Assembly (NCBI GenBank): GCA_020636215.1
Contig: JACJYG010000008.1
Location: forward strand, 358,501 to 422,500
Reading direction: 5' to 3'
Length of the DNA stretch: 64,000 bases
DNA from: Lewinellaceae bacterium
GTDB taxonomy: Bacteria > Bacteroidota > Bacteroidia > Chitinophagales > Saprospiraceae
A program made the position numbers and the translations under genes. This document shows, one piece after another, positions 19,968-28,528 of this stretch (its first letter is position 1; each line of letters starts with the position of its first letter). Under the pieces are notes generated by a model. The model was not told the origin of the DNA, did not search any database, and saw only the letters and a list, made by a program, of their open reading frames with translations.

Positions 19968-20528
19968 ATGAACCGGCCCTTCGGAAAATTCTGGATATTC
20001 CTCCTTGCTTTTATGGCGATCTATGGATTTGTGCGTAAAACCCACACTCCTTTGCCACTTGCCCACCGTCCGGAAAATGTCCAGAACTACCTCAAAAAAT
20101 ACAAATACCTATCCATTGAATTGAGCCAGCAAACCGGTATTCCCCTGCCCATTATCCTTGCCGTGGCCGGGCTGGAAAGTGATTGGGGGCGAAGCCAACT
20201 GGCGCAAAACGCCAACAACCACTTTGGCCTGAAAATCAAGGAAGATTGGAGTGGCCAGGAATATTGCATTACCACCCAAGAGTTTGAAAATGGCTTTTCC
20301 TATGAATCCTATGAATGCTTTAGAAAATATCCACTCATCCGGCAGAGTTATCAGGATTTTGGGGAATTCCTCCAAAAAAGAACTCATTATCAGGGCCTGT
20401 TCAACTATCCTTCCTGGAACTACTACCGCTGGGCAATGGGCCTGCAGGAAAGTGGATACGCTACCGACCCGGAATACGCTCAGAAACTGATCCGCCTCAT
20501 TAAAGTGTATCAGTTGGATGACTTATAG
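19968..20528 (+). CDS. Membrane-anchored glucosaminidase (peptidoglycan hydrolase)
   Basis: 186 aa with one N-terminal membrane anchor (about residues 7-22, FWIFLLAFMAIYGFV). A glucosaminidase domain of the FlgJ/Pfam PF01832 type follows. Visible motifs are IPLPIILAVAGLESDWGRS with the likely catalytic Glu, then NANNHFGLK, SYECFRKYP, SYQDFGEFL and a terminal YRWAMGLQESGYATDP. It should cut the N-acetylglucosaminyl bond of peptidoglycan in the periplasm. An imperfect -7 box (TAACTTTA) lies about 40 bp upstream. Confidence 0.87.
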   Translation: MNRPFGKFWIFLLAFMAIYGFVRKTHTPLPLAHRPENVQNYLKKYKYLSIELSQQTGIPLPIILAVAGLESDWGRSQLAQNANNHFGLKIKEDWSGQEYCITTQEFENGFSYESYECFRKYPLIRQSYQDFGEFLQKRTHYQGLFNYPSWNYYRWAMGLQESGYATDPEYAQKLIRLIKVYQLDDL

Positions 20529-20536
20529 GCGGCTTC

Positions 20537-20559
20537 CTTAGTGAATATTTTACACTAAG
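20537..20559 (+). terminator. Hairpin after the glucosaminidase gene
   Basis: Seven-base perfect inverted repeat CTTAGTG / CACTAAG around a 9-base loop, 9 bp after the stop codon. There is no clear T-run, so terminator function is only likely. Confidence 0.4.
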
Positions 20560-20633
20560 TAAGCTTGCCTGCCCGACAATAAATCTTATTTTTACTTCCC
20601 ATCACTGATCCTGGGATCAAAACAAGACTACTT

Positions 20634-21059
20634 ATGAACCTGCAAGCGCCTGTTTCAACAATAATGTCTACCGACCTGAAGATTGCCGGGCCGGATGACC
20701 CGGTAGCTGTGCTCGATGAACTGTTCAAAAAGCACCGTATTCATCACGTTCCAGTTACGGAAGAAGATGGAGCCGTAGTGGGCATCGTCAGCAAGTCCGA
20801 GTTTCTATATCTGCTTCGCGGTTTTACCGTTCACGAAATGGACCGGTTCCGGGAAGAGGCTAAACTCCGGGCTTTTAAAGTGAAAGAGATCATGGTGAAA
20901 CAAGTAGAGACGATCGGCGAAGATGAACCCATTAAAAAGGCGGTAGAACTCCTGGCTCAAAATCGCTTTCGTTGCCTTCCTGTGATCAACGCAGACAAAA
21001 AGATCGTCGGTATTGTCACGACACATGATATCATCGACCTCGTAAATGAATCCGCTTAA
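20634..21059 (+). CDS. Two-CBS-domain protein, copy 1
   Basis: 141 aa made of two CBS motifs and nothing else. The first spans about 7-65 (IMSTDLKIAGPDD, HHVPVTEEDG, GIVSKSEFL); the second about 83-138 (IMVKQVETI, FRCLPVINAD, GIVTTHDII). Pairs of this kind bind adenine nucleotides (AMP, ATP, SAM) and act as energy sensors or allosteric subunits; no partner is fused here. The next gene is a tandem duplicate with 104 of 141 identical positions and no gaps. Confidence 0.88.
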   Translation: MNLQAPVSTIMSTDLKIAGPDDPVAVLDELFKKHRIHHVPVTEEDGAVVGIVSKSEFLYLLRGFTVHEMDRFREEAKLRAFKVKEIMVKQVETIGEDEPIKKAVELLAQNRFRCLPVINADKKIVGIVTTHDIIDLVNESA

Positions 21060-21135
21060 TTGACGCCTGCTGCTCACCGAGCAATTCTGCCGGGCCGGTG
21101 TTTCCTGCATTTTTCACTCCCAAAAGACAGTCCCT

Positions 21136-21561
21136 ATGGATCTCAACGCATCTGTTTCCACCATTATGACTACTGATGTCAAGATCGCCGGCCCCGATGA
21201 CGCCACTTCGGTACTCGACGAGCTTTTCCGACAACATCGTATCCATCATGTGCCTATCGTGGAAGAGGAGGGGACCGTCCTTGGCATCGTTAGTAAGTCC
21301 GATTTTCTATATCTGTTGCGCAGCTTCGGGGCCCACGAATCGGACCGTTTCCGGGAAGCGGCCAAACTCCGGGCTTTCAAAGTGAAAGAGATCATGGTGA
21401 AGCAGGTGGAAACGATCCACGAGGACGAACCCATCAAAAAAGCCGTAGCGCTATTCTCTCAGAATCGATTCCGGTGCCTGCCTGTTGTCAATGCGGAAGA
21501 TCACCTGGTTGGCATCATCACCACTCAGGATATCATCCAAATGGTCAATGCACTGGAGTAA
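21136..21561 (+). CDS. Two-CBS-domain protein, copy 2
   Basis: 141 aa, same architecture and length as the gene 76 bp upstream; I count 74% identity, differences being spread evenly. The longest shared stretch is around the second CBS motif (KLRAFKVKEIMVKQVETI). Conservation of both copies suggests they form a hetero-pair or sense different ligands (inference). A strong hairpin terminator follows at 21612-21645. Confidence 0.88.
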   Translation: MDLNASVSTIMTTDVKIAGPDDATSVLDELFRQHRIHHVPIVEEEGTVLGIVSKSDFLYLLRSFGAHESDRFREAAKLRAFKVKEIMVKQVETIHEDEPIKKAVALFSQNRFRCLPVVNAEDHLVGIITTQDIIQMVNALE

Positions 21562-21611
21562 TTCTGAACATAAAACCACCCTTTGCAATATCAACGACAA
21601 ATTTGTAACTT

Positions 21612-21645
21612 GATGGAGGAAGTCCGGTGGCGGGTTTCCTCCATC
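21612..21645 (+). terminator. Rho-independent terminator after the CBS pair
   Basis: Ten-base perfect stem GATGGAGGAA / TTCCTCCATC, 14-base loop, followed by ATTATTTT. It separates the CBS genes from the permease genes. An ATG inside this hairpin (21627) is in frame with the permease but is an unlikely start for that reason. Confidence 0.75.
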
Positions 21646-21668
21646 ATTATTTTATAAACTACCCGACG

Positions 21669-22919
21669 ATGTTCGACCGCGATAAATGGCAGGAGATATT
21701 TGAAACCATTCGCAAAAATAAATGGCGCACCCTGGCCACTGCCTTTGGCGTATTCTGGGGTATCCTTATGCTGGTGTTACTGATGGGCGCCGGCCAGGGC
21801 CTGCAAAACGGGGTAGTCAGCAACATGATCCTGGATGCGACCAACAGCATCTGGTTTTTCACCGACCGCACTTCGCTCCCCTACAAAGGCCTACCACCCG
21901 GACGGACGGTAGAATTCAAGGAATCCGACCTTAATTACATCAAAGACAACGTGGAAGGCCTGGAGTACATCGCCGCCGAAAACTGGCTGATGGGCAACTT
22001 CAACATCATCCATGGACAGAAATCTTCTCCTTTCCAGGTGATGGGCACCGGTAAGGATTATTTCAGCATCAAGATTTACCAGGAATATCTGGCGGGCCGC
22101 AAGCTCAACTTCAACGATAACCTGGAAGCACGCAAGGTTTGCGTCATTGGAGACCGGGTATCCAATGTGCTGTTCGAGCCGGGCGAGAGCCCCATCGGCA
22201 AGGAGATACAGATCAAGGGAAGTGTTTTTACAGTGGTAGGACTGTTCCACGACGAGGGCTGGGGCGGCCAGTTTTCCGAACGCATTTATATTCCTTTCAG
22301 CACTTTTCAGCGTACCTATAATCCCGAGCGTACAGTGCGCTTGTTCGCCGTTACCACCAAAGCAGGCTACTCCGGCAAAGTCCTGGAACAAAACATCCTG
22401 ACAGTACTGAAGCAACGCCATATGGTGCATCCCGATGACAACCAGGCCTTCTGGACACACAACCAGGAAGAAAACTACCGCTCGGTAATGGGCCTCTTTT
22501 TCGGCATCAAATCTTTTGTCTGGCTGGTAGGCATCGGCACCCTGATTGCCGGCATTGTCGGCGTCAGCAACATCATGATCATCGTTGTACGGGACCGAAC
22601 CCGCGAGATCGGCATTCGAAAGGCGCTGGGCGCAACGCCATGGTCTATCGTTAGTATGATCATTACGGAGGCCATCCTCATTACCAGTGTAGCGGGTTAT
22701 TTTGGCCTGCTGGCCGGCGTGGGGCTGCTCTCGGGGCTCAACCGTATCATGTCTATAGCCGGGGCCGAGTCAGAATATTTTACCAACCCCAGCGTCAACC
22801 TATCGGTGGCCTTTTCCGCTATGCTTTTGCTCGTGGCCGCCGGCGCACTGGCCGGGTTGGTGCCAGCGCGGCGGGCAGCGCGGATCACCCCGGTAGAAGC
22901 ATTGAGATACACCGGATAA
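21669..22919 (+). CDS. MacB/FtsX-type ABC transporter permease, copy 1
   Basis: 416 aa. The start at MFDRDKWQEIF is chosen because the next gene begins with the near-identical MFDQDRWQEIF and is also 416 aa, and because the upstream ATG lies in a terminator hairpin. N-terminal membrane helix (TAFGVFWGILMLVLLMGAG), a large periplasmic MacB_PCD domain (about 45-275), then three C-terminal helices of the FtsX domain with REIGIRKALGATPWSI. Usually works with a LolD/MacB-like ATPase in lipoprotein sorting or export; no ATPase gene is present nearby. Confidence 0.88.
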   Translation: MFDRDKWQEIFETIRKNKWRTLATAFGVFWGILMLVLLMGAGQGLQNGVVSNMILDATNSIWFFTDRTSLPYKGLPPGRTVEFKESDLNYIKDNVEGLEYIAAENWLMGNFNIIHGQKSSPFQVMGTGKDYFSIKIYQEYLAGRKLNFNDNLEARKVCVIGDRVSNVLFEPGESPIGKEIQIKGSVFTVVGLFHDEGWGGQFSERIYIPFSTFQRTYNPERTVRLFAVTTKAGYSGKVLEQNILTVLKQRHMVHPDDNQAFWTHNQEENYRSVMGLFFGIKSFVWLVGIGTLIAGIVGVSNIMIIVVRDRTREIGIRKALGATPWSIVSMIITEAILITSVAGYFGLLAGVGLLSGLNRIMSIAGAESEYFTNPSVNLSVAFSAMLLLVAAGALAGLVPARRAARITPVEALRYTG

Positions 22920-22930
22920 AAACCCATACT

Positions 22931-24181
22931 ATGTTCGACCAGGATCGATGGCAGGAAATTTTTCAAAGTATTCGACAGCACCGCCTACGGGCGCTGCTCA
23001 CTGCTTTTGGCGTATTCTGGGGCATCTTTATGCTGGCCATTCTCATGGGCGCCGGCAGTGGCCTGGAAAATGCCGTATTTGTGAATTTTGATATCGCCAA
23101 GAACGCCGTTTTCGTCTGGACCCAACGCACCAGCGTTCCTTACCAGGGCCTGCAGCCCGGCCGCAATATTCAGCTCAAAAACAGTGACATGGACGCGTTG
23201 CGGGAGCAGATCCCGGAGTTGGCGGTAATCTCCCCAATAGTACAGGTGCCTGGTAGTTTTACCATTGAATACGGTGATGAAAGCGCTAGTTTCCCCGTTA
23301 ATGGCGATTATCCGGAATTTCTGTCGGTAAAGCCGTTGATCATTGAACAGGGGCGGTTTATCAATGCCAACGATATCCTGGATAAGCGGAAGGTGGCTGT
23401 GATTGGCCTGCGGGTACAGGAAGTGCTCTTTAAAAATGGAGCGGACCCCCTCGGACAGTATATTGAGATCAAAGGGGTGCCTTTCCGGGTAGTCGGTACT
23501 TTCCGAAGCCGGGTGCGCGGAGAAGAGGGCACTCAGGACCTCCAGACCATCCACATTCCTGCTACAGCAGCCCAGTTGGCCTTCAACCGCTCCGGAGAGA
23601 TCGATTATTTTGCCTGTATCCCCAAGCCGGGCGTTCCGGCAGCAGTGGTTGAAACAAAAGTGGCCGCTCTGCTCAAGCAACGCCACACTATTGCCCCGGA
23701 AGATGAACGGGCGCTGGGTACTGCCAATGTCGAAAAGGAATATAAAGAGGTTCAAGGCTTGTTCATCGGCATCCGCGGTTTTAGCTGGCTGGTGGCCATC
23801 GGCACCATCATCGCAGGCATGGTCGGGGTAGGCAACATTATGATGATCATTGTGAAAGAGCGCACCAAGGAGATCGGGATCCGAAAATCATTGGGCGCCA
23901 CGCCATGGTCTATCATCAGTATGATCCTGCAGGAAGCGCTGGTCATTTCCGGACTGGCGGGCTATGCCGGGCTGGCGGTGGGTTGTGGAGTCGTAGCTGC
24001 TATCGATTATGCCGTCACGAACTTTGGACTGGAGTCCGAATTTTTTTACAACCCGGAGATCAACCTGCGCACTGCTATAGCCGCCATTTTGGTTTTGACG
24101 CTATCCGGCCTGGTAGCCGGGCTCATCCCCGGCCTGCGGGCTGCTGCCGTCAACCCGGTGGAAGCCCTGCGTGATGAGTGA
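22931..24181 (+). CDS. MacB/FtsX-type ABC transporter permease, copy 2
   Basis: 416 aa, tandem paralogue beginning 11 bp after the first copy, so co-translated. Same layout: helix near residues 18-40, periplasmic domain, then FtsX helices with KEIGIRKSLGATPWSI and the tail GLIPGLRAAAVNPVEALRDE. The two probably form the heterodimeric membrane part of one transporter whose ATPase is encoded elsewhere (inference). Confidence 0.88.
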   Translation: MFDQDRWQEIFQSIRQHRLRALLTAFGVFWGIFMLAILMGAGSGLENAVFVNFDIAKNAVFVWTQRTSVPYQGLQPGRNIQLKNSDMDALREQIPELAVISPIVQVPGSFTIEYGDESASFPVNGDYPEFLSVKPLIIEQGRFINANDILDKRKVAVIGLRVQEVLFKNGADPLGQYIEIKGVPFRVVGTFRSRVRGEEGTQDLQTIHIPATAAQLAFNRSGEIDYFACIPKPGVPAAVVETKVAALLKQRHTIAPEDERALGTANVEKEYKEVQGLFIGIRGFSWLVAIGTIIAGMVGVGNIMMIIVKERTKEIGIRKSLGATPWSIISMILQEALVISGLAGYAGLAVGCGVVAAIDYAVTNFGLESEFFYNPEINLRTAIAAILVLTLSGLVAGLIPGLRAAAVNPVEALRDE

Positions 24182-24207
24182 GGCGCACCCAATCTCCAGA
24201 TGGGGAG

Positions 24208-24774
24208 TTACGATTCTACGGCCTTTTTCATCCAGGCTGGCCCTTGCGCGATCACTTCCTGATGAACAGGGCAGCTGTCCTCGTGAGCGCCGGGTAAGTA
24301 ACCTGTACTCACCAAAAACTCATTCACAATCTCCCCACCTGTAAAGCGAAAGGTTTTACGGAAAAGTTTGGTCCACGCATCCCTGCTTTTAGGATGGTTC
24401 GCATCCAGCCAGGCTTTGAAAGAGCCGTATTCCCGGCGCAGTTCCAGTATCTTTTGGGCATTGGTGATAGCCGCTTCCACCTTCAGCCGGTTTCGGATGA
24501 TACCGGCATCGTTCAACAAGCGTTCCCTGTCTTTTTCACCATAGCCAGCAATGGCCTCGATGTCGAACTGGCTGTAGGCCTGGCGGAAATTATCCTGCTT
24601 TTTGAGGATGGTCGTCCAGCTCAGCCCCGCCTGGTTGATCTCCAGGATCAGGCGGCCAAACAACTCGTTGTCGTCGTGGATGGGGAAGCCGTAGGCGGTG
24701 TCATGATAAATGCGGTGGAGGCTATCCGCTTCCATCTGGCCGACAGCTTCACAATAAGACTTGGGTTTTTCCAT
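24208..24774 (-). CDS. tag: DNA-3-methyladenine glycosylase I
   Basis: 188 aa from MEKPKSYCEAV, chosen over an upstream ATG because family members begin a few residues before the first Cys. Removes 3-methyladenine from alkylated DNA (base excision repair). Visible motifs: IYHDTAYGFPIHDD, QAGLSWTTILKK, NDAGIIRNRLKV. The family zinc site (Cys and His near the N-terminus, His and Cys near the C-terminus) is matched by YC, YHD and GAHEDSCP. Typical length. Convergent with the permease genes, 26 bp apart. Confidence 0.92.
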   Translation of the reverse strand: MEKPKSYCEAVGQMEADSLHRIYHDTAYGFPIHDDNELFGRLILEINQAGLSWTTILKKQDNFRQAYSQFDIEAIAGYGEKDRERLLNDAGIIRNRLKVEAAITNAQKILELRREYGSFKAWLDANHPKSRDAWTKLFRKTFRFTGGEIVNEFLVSTGYLPGAHEDSCPVHQEVIAQGPAWMKKAVES

Positions 24775-24904
24775 AGGCTTTTGACATGAAGATGAAAAAA
24801 ATCCGGTAATTTTCCAGCCTTTTGACAAAACGGCTAATTTAATTGGACACTTATCCCCCTCTTGCGGGCGGAATTGATCCTACGCCCTGGAATAAATAAC
24901 ACTA

Positions 24905-24947
24905 TTGATTCTTGGGATTCAAGAGTACATTTGAAGGGACATGTCCC
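24905..24947 (+). promoter_or_regulatory. Promoter with GGGACATGTCCC palindrome at the start site
   Basis: An exact -7 box TACATTTG at 24926-24933 is preceded by TTG at 24905-24907 (18 bp apart). A perfect 12-base palindrome GGGACATGTCCC sits at 24936-24947, about where transcription should start, so it is a candidate operator for the membrane protein gene at 25019. Confidence 0.5.
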
Positions 24948-25018
24948 CTTTGAGGGTAAAAATCCATAGCATCCTTTCCAGCATACTGCTCAGAAAACTA
25001 TTAAAAAAAACAAATACA

Positions 25019-25642
25019 ATGCCCGAAAAAATCCAAATTCCTCAGCGCTCCTGGATCTGGTTGCTCATCAACCTGACAATCCCTCTTTGCGGGGTAATGG
25101 TGCTGAAATGGAACCTGTTCGGCATTCTCTATTTTTTCTGGATGGAATTGATAGCGCTGGGCGTATTTGGCCTGTTGCGCATCCTGACGGCGCTCGGCAA
25201 CCGGCCTTATCTGGAGTTATTGATCCCCCGGCTTGGCTCAGCAGTATTTTTTGCCGTGCTATACGGCGCCCTGCTGATGTTGGTAATCGGCTATTCGATC
25301 TCCGGGTTTGACCTCAGTGAGCATATGCTTTCGGGCGTAAAATCCAATTTTACCGGGATCCGGTTGGGCACAGCCTTCCTCTTTGCCAGCTACCTGCTGG
25401 AATTTTCCAGGGACTACCTGTTGCTGGGGAAATTCCGGGAAACGCACCCTTTCAGTATTATCATAGGCACTTTTGTATATACTTTGCCCCTGGCTTGTAT
25501 CATCCTGTTCGTCCTGACCCCTTACGCCCCTAAAGCCCCCGAGGGGGTTGGCAACCTGTTCCTGGTGCTGGGCATTATCCTGGGTAAAACCCTGATCGAG
25601 TTTGCGATTGCGAATGGGAGAAGCTGGTTACAGGCCAAGTAA
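25019..25642 (+). CDS. Integral membrane protein, DUF6498-like
   Basis: 207 aa from MPEKIQIPQ. An in-frame ATG 26 codons upstream lies at the putative transcription start and is rejected. Five or six hydrophobic segments are visible (for example WLLINLTIPLCGVMVL, LYFFWMELIALGVFGLL, FAVLYGALLMLVIGY, FVYTLPLACIILFVL). The general pattern recalls the DUF6498 membrane family, but I am not sure. Function unknown; monocistronic in appearance. Confidence 0.75.
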   Translation: MPEKIQIPQRSWIWLLINLTIPLCGVMVLKWNLFGILYFFWMELIALGVFGLLRILTALGNRPYLELLIPRLGSAVFFAVLYGALLMLVIGYSISGFDLSEHMLSGVKSNFTGIRLGTAFLFASYLLEFSRDYLLLGKFRETHPFSIIIGTFVYTLPLACIILFVLTPYAPKAPEGVGNLFLVLGIILGKTLIEFAIANGRSWLQAK

Positions 25643-25647
25643 GAGCT

Positions 25648-25762
25648 TTACACTTTTTTCAATGCCTGACAGAACCGCTCCGTATCCTCCATCGTGCCTG
25701 TGCTGATACGGCACCATTGGCGCAGCGGTGGGAAGGGCCGCTCAACCACACTCCCCCGCTTT
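25648..25762 (-). pseudogene. C-terminal remnant of a histidinol-phosphate-type aminotransferase
   Basis: The minus strand reads VVERPFPPLRQWCRISTG, then TMEDTERFCQALKKV and a stop. This resembles the last ~35 residues of class I/II (HisC-like) aminotransferases, where RPFPP...WCRIS-GT is the closing motif. Upstream, the frame runs at once into the 3' end of the acyl-CoA synthetase gene, so only the tail is left. Decayed gene end. Confidence 0.6.
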
Positions 25763-25769
25763 CCCAAGC

Positions 25770-27470
25770 CTACGCCATCTTTATTTCCGCCGCCTTTTCC
25801 AGTCCCAGTTCGCGCACGCTGATGTCGCGCATTTCCACCTTGCGGATCTTACCGGTGACCGTCATCGGGAAGCTTTCTGTGAATCTGATGTAACGCGGTA
25901 TTTTATAGTGGGCGATGTTGCCTTTGCAGTAGGCTTTGATCTCTTCTTCGGTTGCTGTTTCTCCTTCCTTTAGTTTGATCCAGGCCATCACTTCTTCGCC
26001 ATACTTTTCGTCGGGCACGCCGATGACCTGTACATCACTGATTTTCGGATGGGTGTACAGGAACTCCTCAATTTCACGCGGGTAGATATTCTCACCGCCA
26101 CGGATGATCATGTCCTTGATGCGGCCAACGATGTTGATATAGCCTTGCTCGTCCATGGTCGCCAGGTCGCCGCTATGCATCCAGCCGCAGTCGTCGATGG
26201 CTTTTTGGGTCTTTTCCTTGTCTTTCCAATAACCCAGCATTACGCTATAGCCGCGGGTGCAAAGCTCTCCTCTTTCCCCAACAGGAACAATACGGCCGTT
26301 TTCAGGAGAAACAATCTTAATCTCAAGGTGGGGGTGGACCAGCCCAACCGTGCCTACCTGTTTTTCCAGTGGGGTGCCAATTCGGGTTTGAGTGCTCACC
26401 GGGCTGGTCTCCGTCATGCCGTAACCGATCTGCATTTCATCGGCATGCATGAGGGTTTTGACCTTGGTCATGACTTCAACCGGGCAGGAGGCGCCAGCCA
26501 TGATGCCGGTGCGGAGGCTGGAGAGGTCAAAGTCAAAGAAATCGGGGTGCTCCAGTTCAGCAATAAACATGGTGGGCACGCCGTAAATGGCCGTAGCGCG
26601 TTCTTGTTCCACTGCCCGCAGCACAGCTTCGGCGTCGAATCCTTCGCAAGGGTAGATCATAGTGGCGCCATGGGTAATGCAGCCCAGGTTGCCCAATACC
26701 ATACCGAAGCAGTGGTAGAGAGGCACGGGGATAACCACCCGGTCTTTCTCTGTAAAGTGCTGGATATCCGCAACAAAGAACCCATTATTGAGAATATTGT
26801 GGTGGCTGAGGGTTGCCCCTTTGGGGAAGCCGGTAGTGCCGCTGGTGTATTGTATATTGATAGGCTCGTCGAAATCGAGGGAAGCCTGCCTTGCAGACAG
26901 TTGTTCTGACGAAACCTTTGGGGCAAAGGAAAGGAACTCCTCCCATGTCCACATGCCAGGGGTGGGCTCGGGGTTGAGGCGGATAAGCGAATGCAGCGCC
27001 GGCAACCGTTGCGCGACAAGACGGCCCGGATGGCTTTTTCCCAACTCGGGCGCCAGATCATATAACATTTGCGTGTAGTTGGAATACTTAAATTCGTCGG
27101 CGGTGATAAGCAAACTGCAGCCAGACTGGTTGAGCGCATATTCCAGTTCGTGCAGGCGGTAAGAAGGGTTAATATTAACCAGGATGGCCCCGATCTTGCC
27201 GGTGGCCAACTGCACCACTGTCCACTCTGCCCGGTTGGGTGACCAGATGCCAACACGAACGCCTTTCTCCACCCCAATAGCCATCAGAGCGCAGGCGCAG
27301 CGGTCCACTTGTTCTTTCAATTGCCGGTAGGTCCAATGGATATCCTGATGGCAGGACACTAATGCTTCATTATCCGGATACTGCTCCACAATCTCGTCAA
27401 AGAGTTGGCCAATAGTTTTACCGATTAGCGGCTTGTCACTCGTGCCGCTGGTGTAGCTTAAAGGTTTCAT
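25770..27470 (-). CDS. AMP-forming acyl-CoA synthetase
   Basis: 566 aa from MKPLSYTSG (a start 13 codons further up is possible). ANL-superfamily enzyme that activates a carboxylic acid with ATP and CoA. Landmarks: P-loop-like YTSGTTGFPKGA at about 190, the GYGMTETSP core, GWMHSGDLA with the ribose-binding Asp, GRIKDMIIRGGENIYP hinge and the C-terminal catalytic Lys in TVTGKIRK. Most like medium/long-chain fatty acyl-CoA ligases of the FadD type; substrate not determinable. Its 5' end overlaps the upstream alpha/beta hydrolase gene by 35 bp, so the two are co-translated. Confidence 0.9.
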   Translation of the reverse strand: MKPLSYTSGTSDKPLIGKTIGQLFDEIVEQYPDNEALVSCHQDIHWTYRQLKEQVDRCACALMAIGVEKGVRVGIWSPNRAEWTVVQLATGKIGAILVNINPSYRLHELEYALNQSGCSLLITADEFKYSNYTQMLYDLAPELGKSHPGRLVAQRLPALHSLIRLNPEPTPGMWTWEEFLSFAPKVSSEQLSARQASLDFDEPINIQYTSGTTGFPKGATLSHHNILNNGFFVADIQHFTEKDRVVIPVPLYHCFGMVLGNLGCITHGATMIYPCEGFDAEAVLRAVEQERATAIYGVPTMFIAELEHPDFFDFDLSSLRTGIMAGASCPVEVMTKVKTLMHADEMQIGYGMTETSPVSTQTRIGTPLEKQVGTVGLVHPHLEIKIVSPENGRIVPVGERGELCTRGYSVMLGYWKDKEKTQKAIDDCGWMHSGDLATMDEQGYINIVGRIKDMIIRGGENIYPREIEEFLYTHPKISDVQVIGVPDEKYGEEVMAWIKLKEGETATEEEIKAYCKGNIAHYKIPRYIRFTESFPMTVTGKIRKVEMRDISVRELGLEKAAEIKMA

Positions 27471-28260
27471 CCTGTATGGTTTTATTATGGTTAGGGCCAG
27501 GCTGGCCAAGGAATTTTCGGATCTGGATCATCAGGGTTTCTTCTGCTTCCCAATGGGGTATGTGGCCACAGCCGGGGATCAGCAAGGGGGTTGCCAAAGT
27601 TTCAATAGCAGCAACAATGGCCTGCACCTGGGCTGCGCTGCCATACGCATCTTCGGCGCCCTGAATAACAAGCACCGGGCAAGCAATTGCCGGCAGCAGA
27701 GTCCGGATGTCCCAGTATTTATAGGCAGGATCCAGCCAGGTGGCCGCCCAGGCCTCGAACAGGACATCTGCTTTCTCCCCGTGGTATTTACGCAGGCGCT
27801 TCACTATTTTTTTCCGGTTGGCTACCGCCTGCCGAATGCCTTCCAAGGTAGTATCTTCCACAAACACATGCGCCGCTTCCGTGATCACCGCGGTGGCCGG
27901 AAAGCGGGTGGCGTAGAGCAGGGCGATACTGCCCCCATCGCTATGCCCGATGAGCACTGGTTTTTCAATGGAAAGTGCATTTAATAGCTGTGGCAGTACT
28001 TCCCAGGCTTCGTGCTGCAGGTAATCTTGCGTTCTCTTTTCCAGAAAGGGGGAGGATCCTCCGTGGCCAGGCCGGTCATACACAATAGCCCGGCGACCGG
28101 TGAGCGCGGCCAGGGTATGAGGAAAGTTGCGCCACTGTGCAACAGACCCCAATGCATCATGCAGAAAAACAAGCGGAACCTCTTCCGATGAGCCTGGCAG
28201 GATTTCCAGCACATTTAAGCGGGATTGGTTAATATCAATATCGAAACGGCTTTCCTGCAT
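27436..28260 (-). CDS. Alpha/beta-fold hydrolase
   Basis: 274 aa cytoplasmic hydrolase. Oxyanion region FLHDALGS, YDRPGHGGS, nucleophile elbow GHSDGGS with the catalytic Ser at about 107, acid residue probably in QGAEDAYG, and catalytic His in GCGHIPHWE near 245. Overlaps and precedes the acyl-CoA synthetase gene, so it may supply the free acid that this enzyme activates (inference). Substrate unknown. Confidence 0.88.
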   Translation of the reverse strand: MQESRFDIDINQSRLNVLEILPGSSEEVPLVFLHDALGSVAQWRNFPHTLAALTGRRAIVYDRPGHGGSSPFLEKRTQDYLQHEAWEVLPQLLNALSIEKPVLIGHSDGGSIALLYATRFPATAVITEAAHVFVEDTTLEGIRQAVANRKKIVKRLRKYHGEKADVLFEAWAATWLDPAYKYWDIRTLLPAIACPVLVIQGAEDAYGSAAQVQAIVAAIETLATPLLIPGCGHIPHWEAEETLMIQIRKFLGQPGPNHNKTIQDETFKLHQRHE

Positions 28261-28411
28261 AGCGTTGAAGCCTGGTTTATCGTGCCTAAAGGACTCCTCT
28301 TACAAGTTTCTCTCTCCTGGTTCAACCTGTAACTTGTAACGCCTCCATCCCCAGCACCCCCAATGTACCCCCCCACCTCCATCCCCGCCATGAGTATCAT
28401 CAGCCGGGACA

Positions 28412-28425
28412 TTGATTTTGATCAG
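28412..28425 (+). promoter_or_regulatory. FNR-type box upstream of the two-domain lipoprotein gene
   Basis: TTGATTTTGATCAG matches the FNR consensus TTGAT-N4-ATCAA at 9 of 10 positions. A -7-like TATCTTTT follows at 28481-28488, placing the box about 75 bp before the start site. It is embedded in a 36-bp stretch (28390-28425) that matches 59124-59159 upstream of the FNR-type regulator gene at 29 positions without gaps. Confidence 0.55.
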
Positions 28426-28528
28426 CACCACAAGTTTCTGAAAACCAAATAATTATTGCATGTAATCAAAAAAGAAATGCTATCTTTTCGATGAAAAACA
28501 TATTTTTAACTAAAACCCATTTGAAGCG

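Noticed and set aside
21627..21668. Upstream ATG of the first permease gene
   Set aside because: It lies within the terminator hairpin at 21612-21645 and would add 14 residues that the tandem paralogue lacks.
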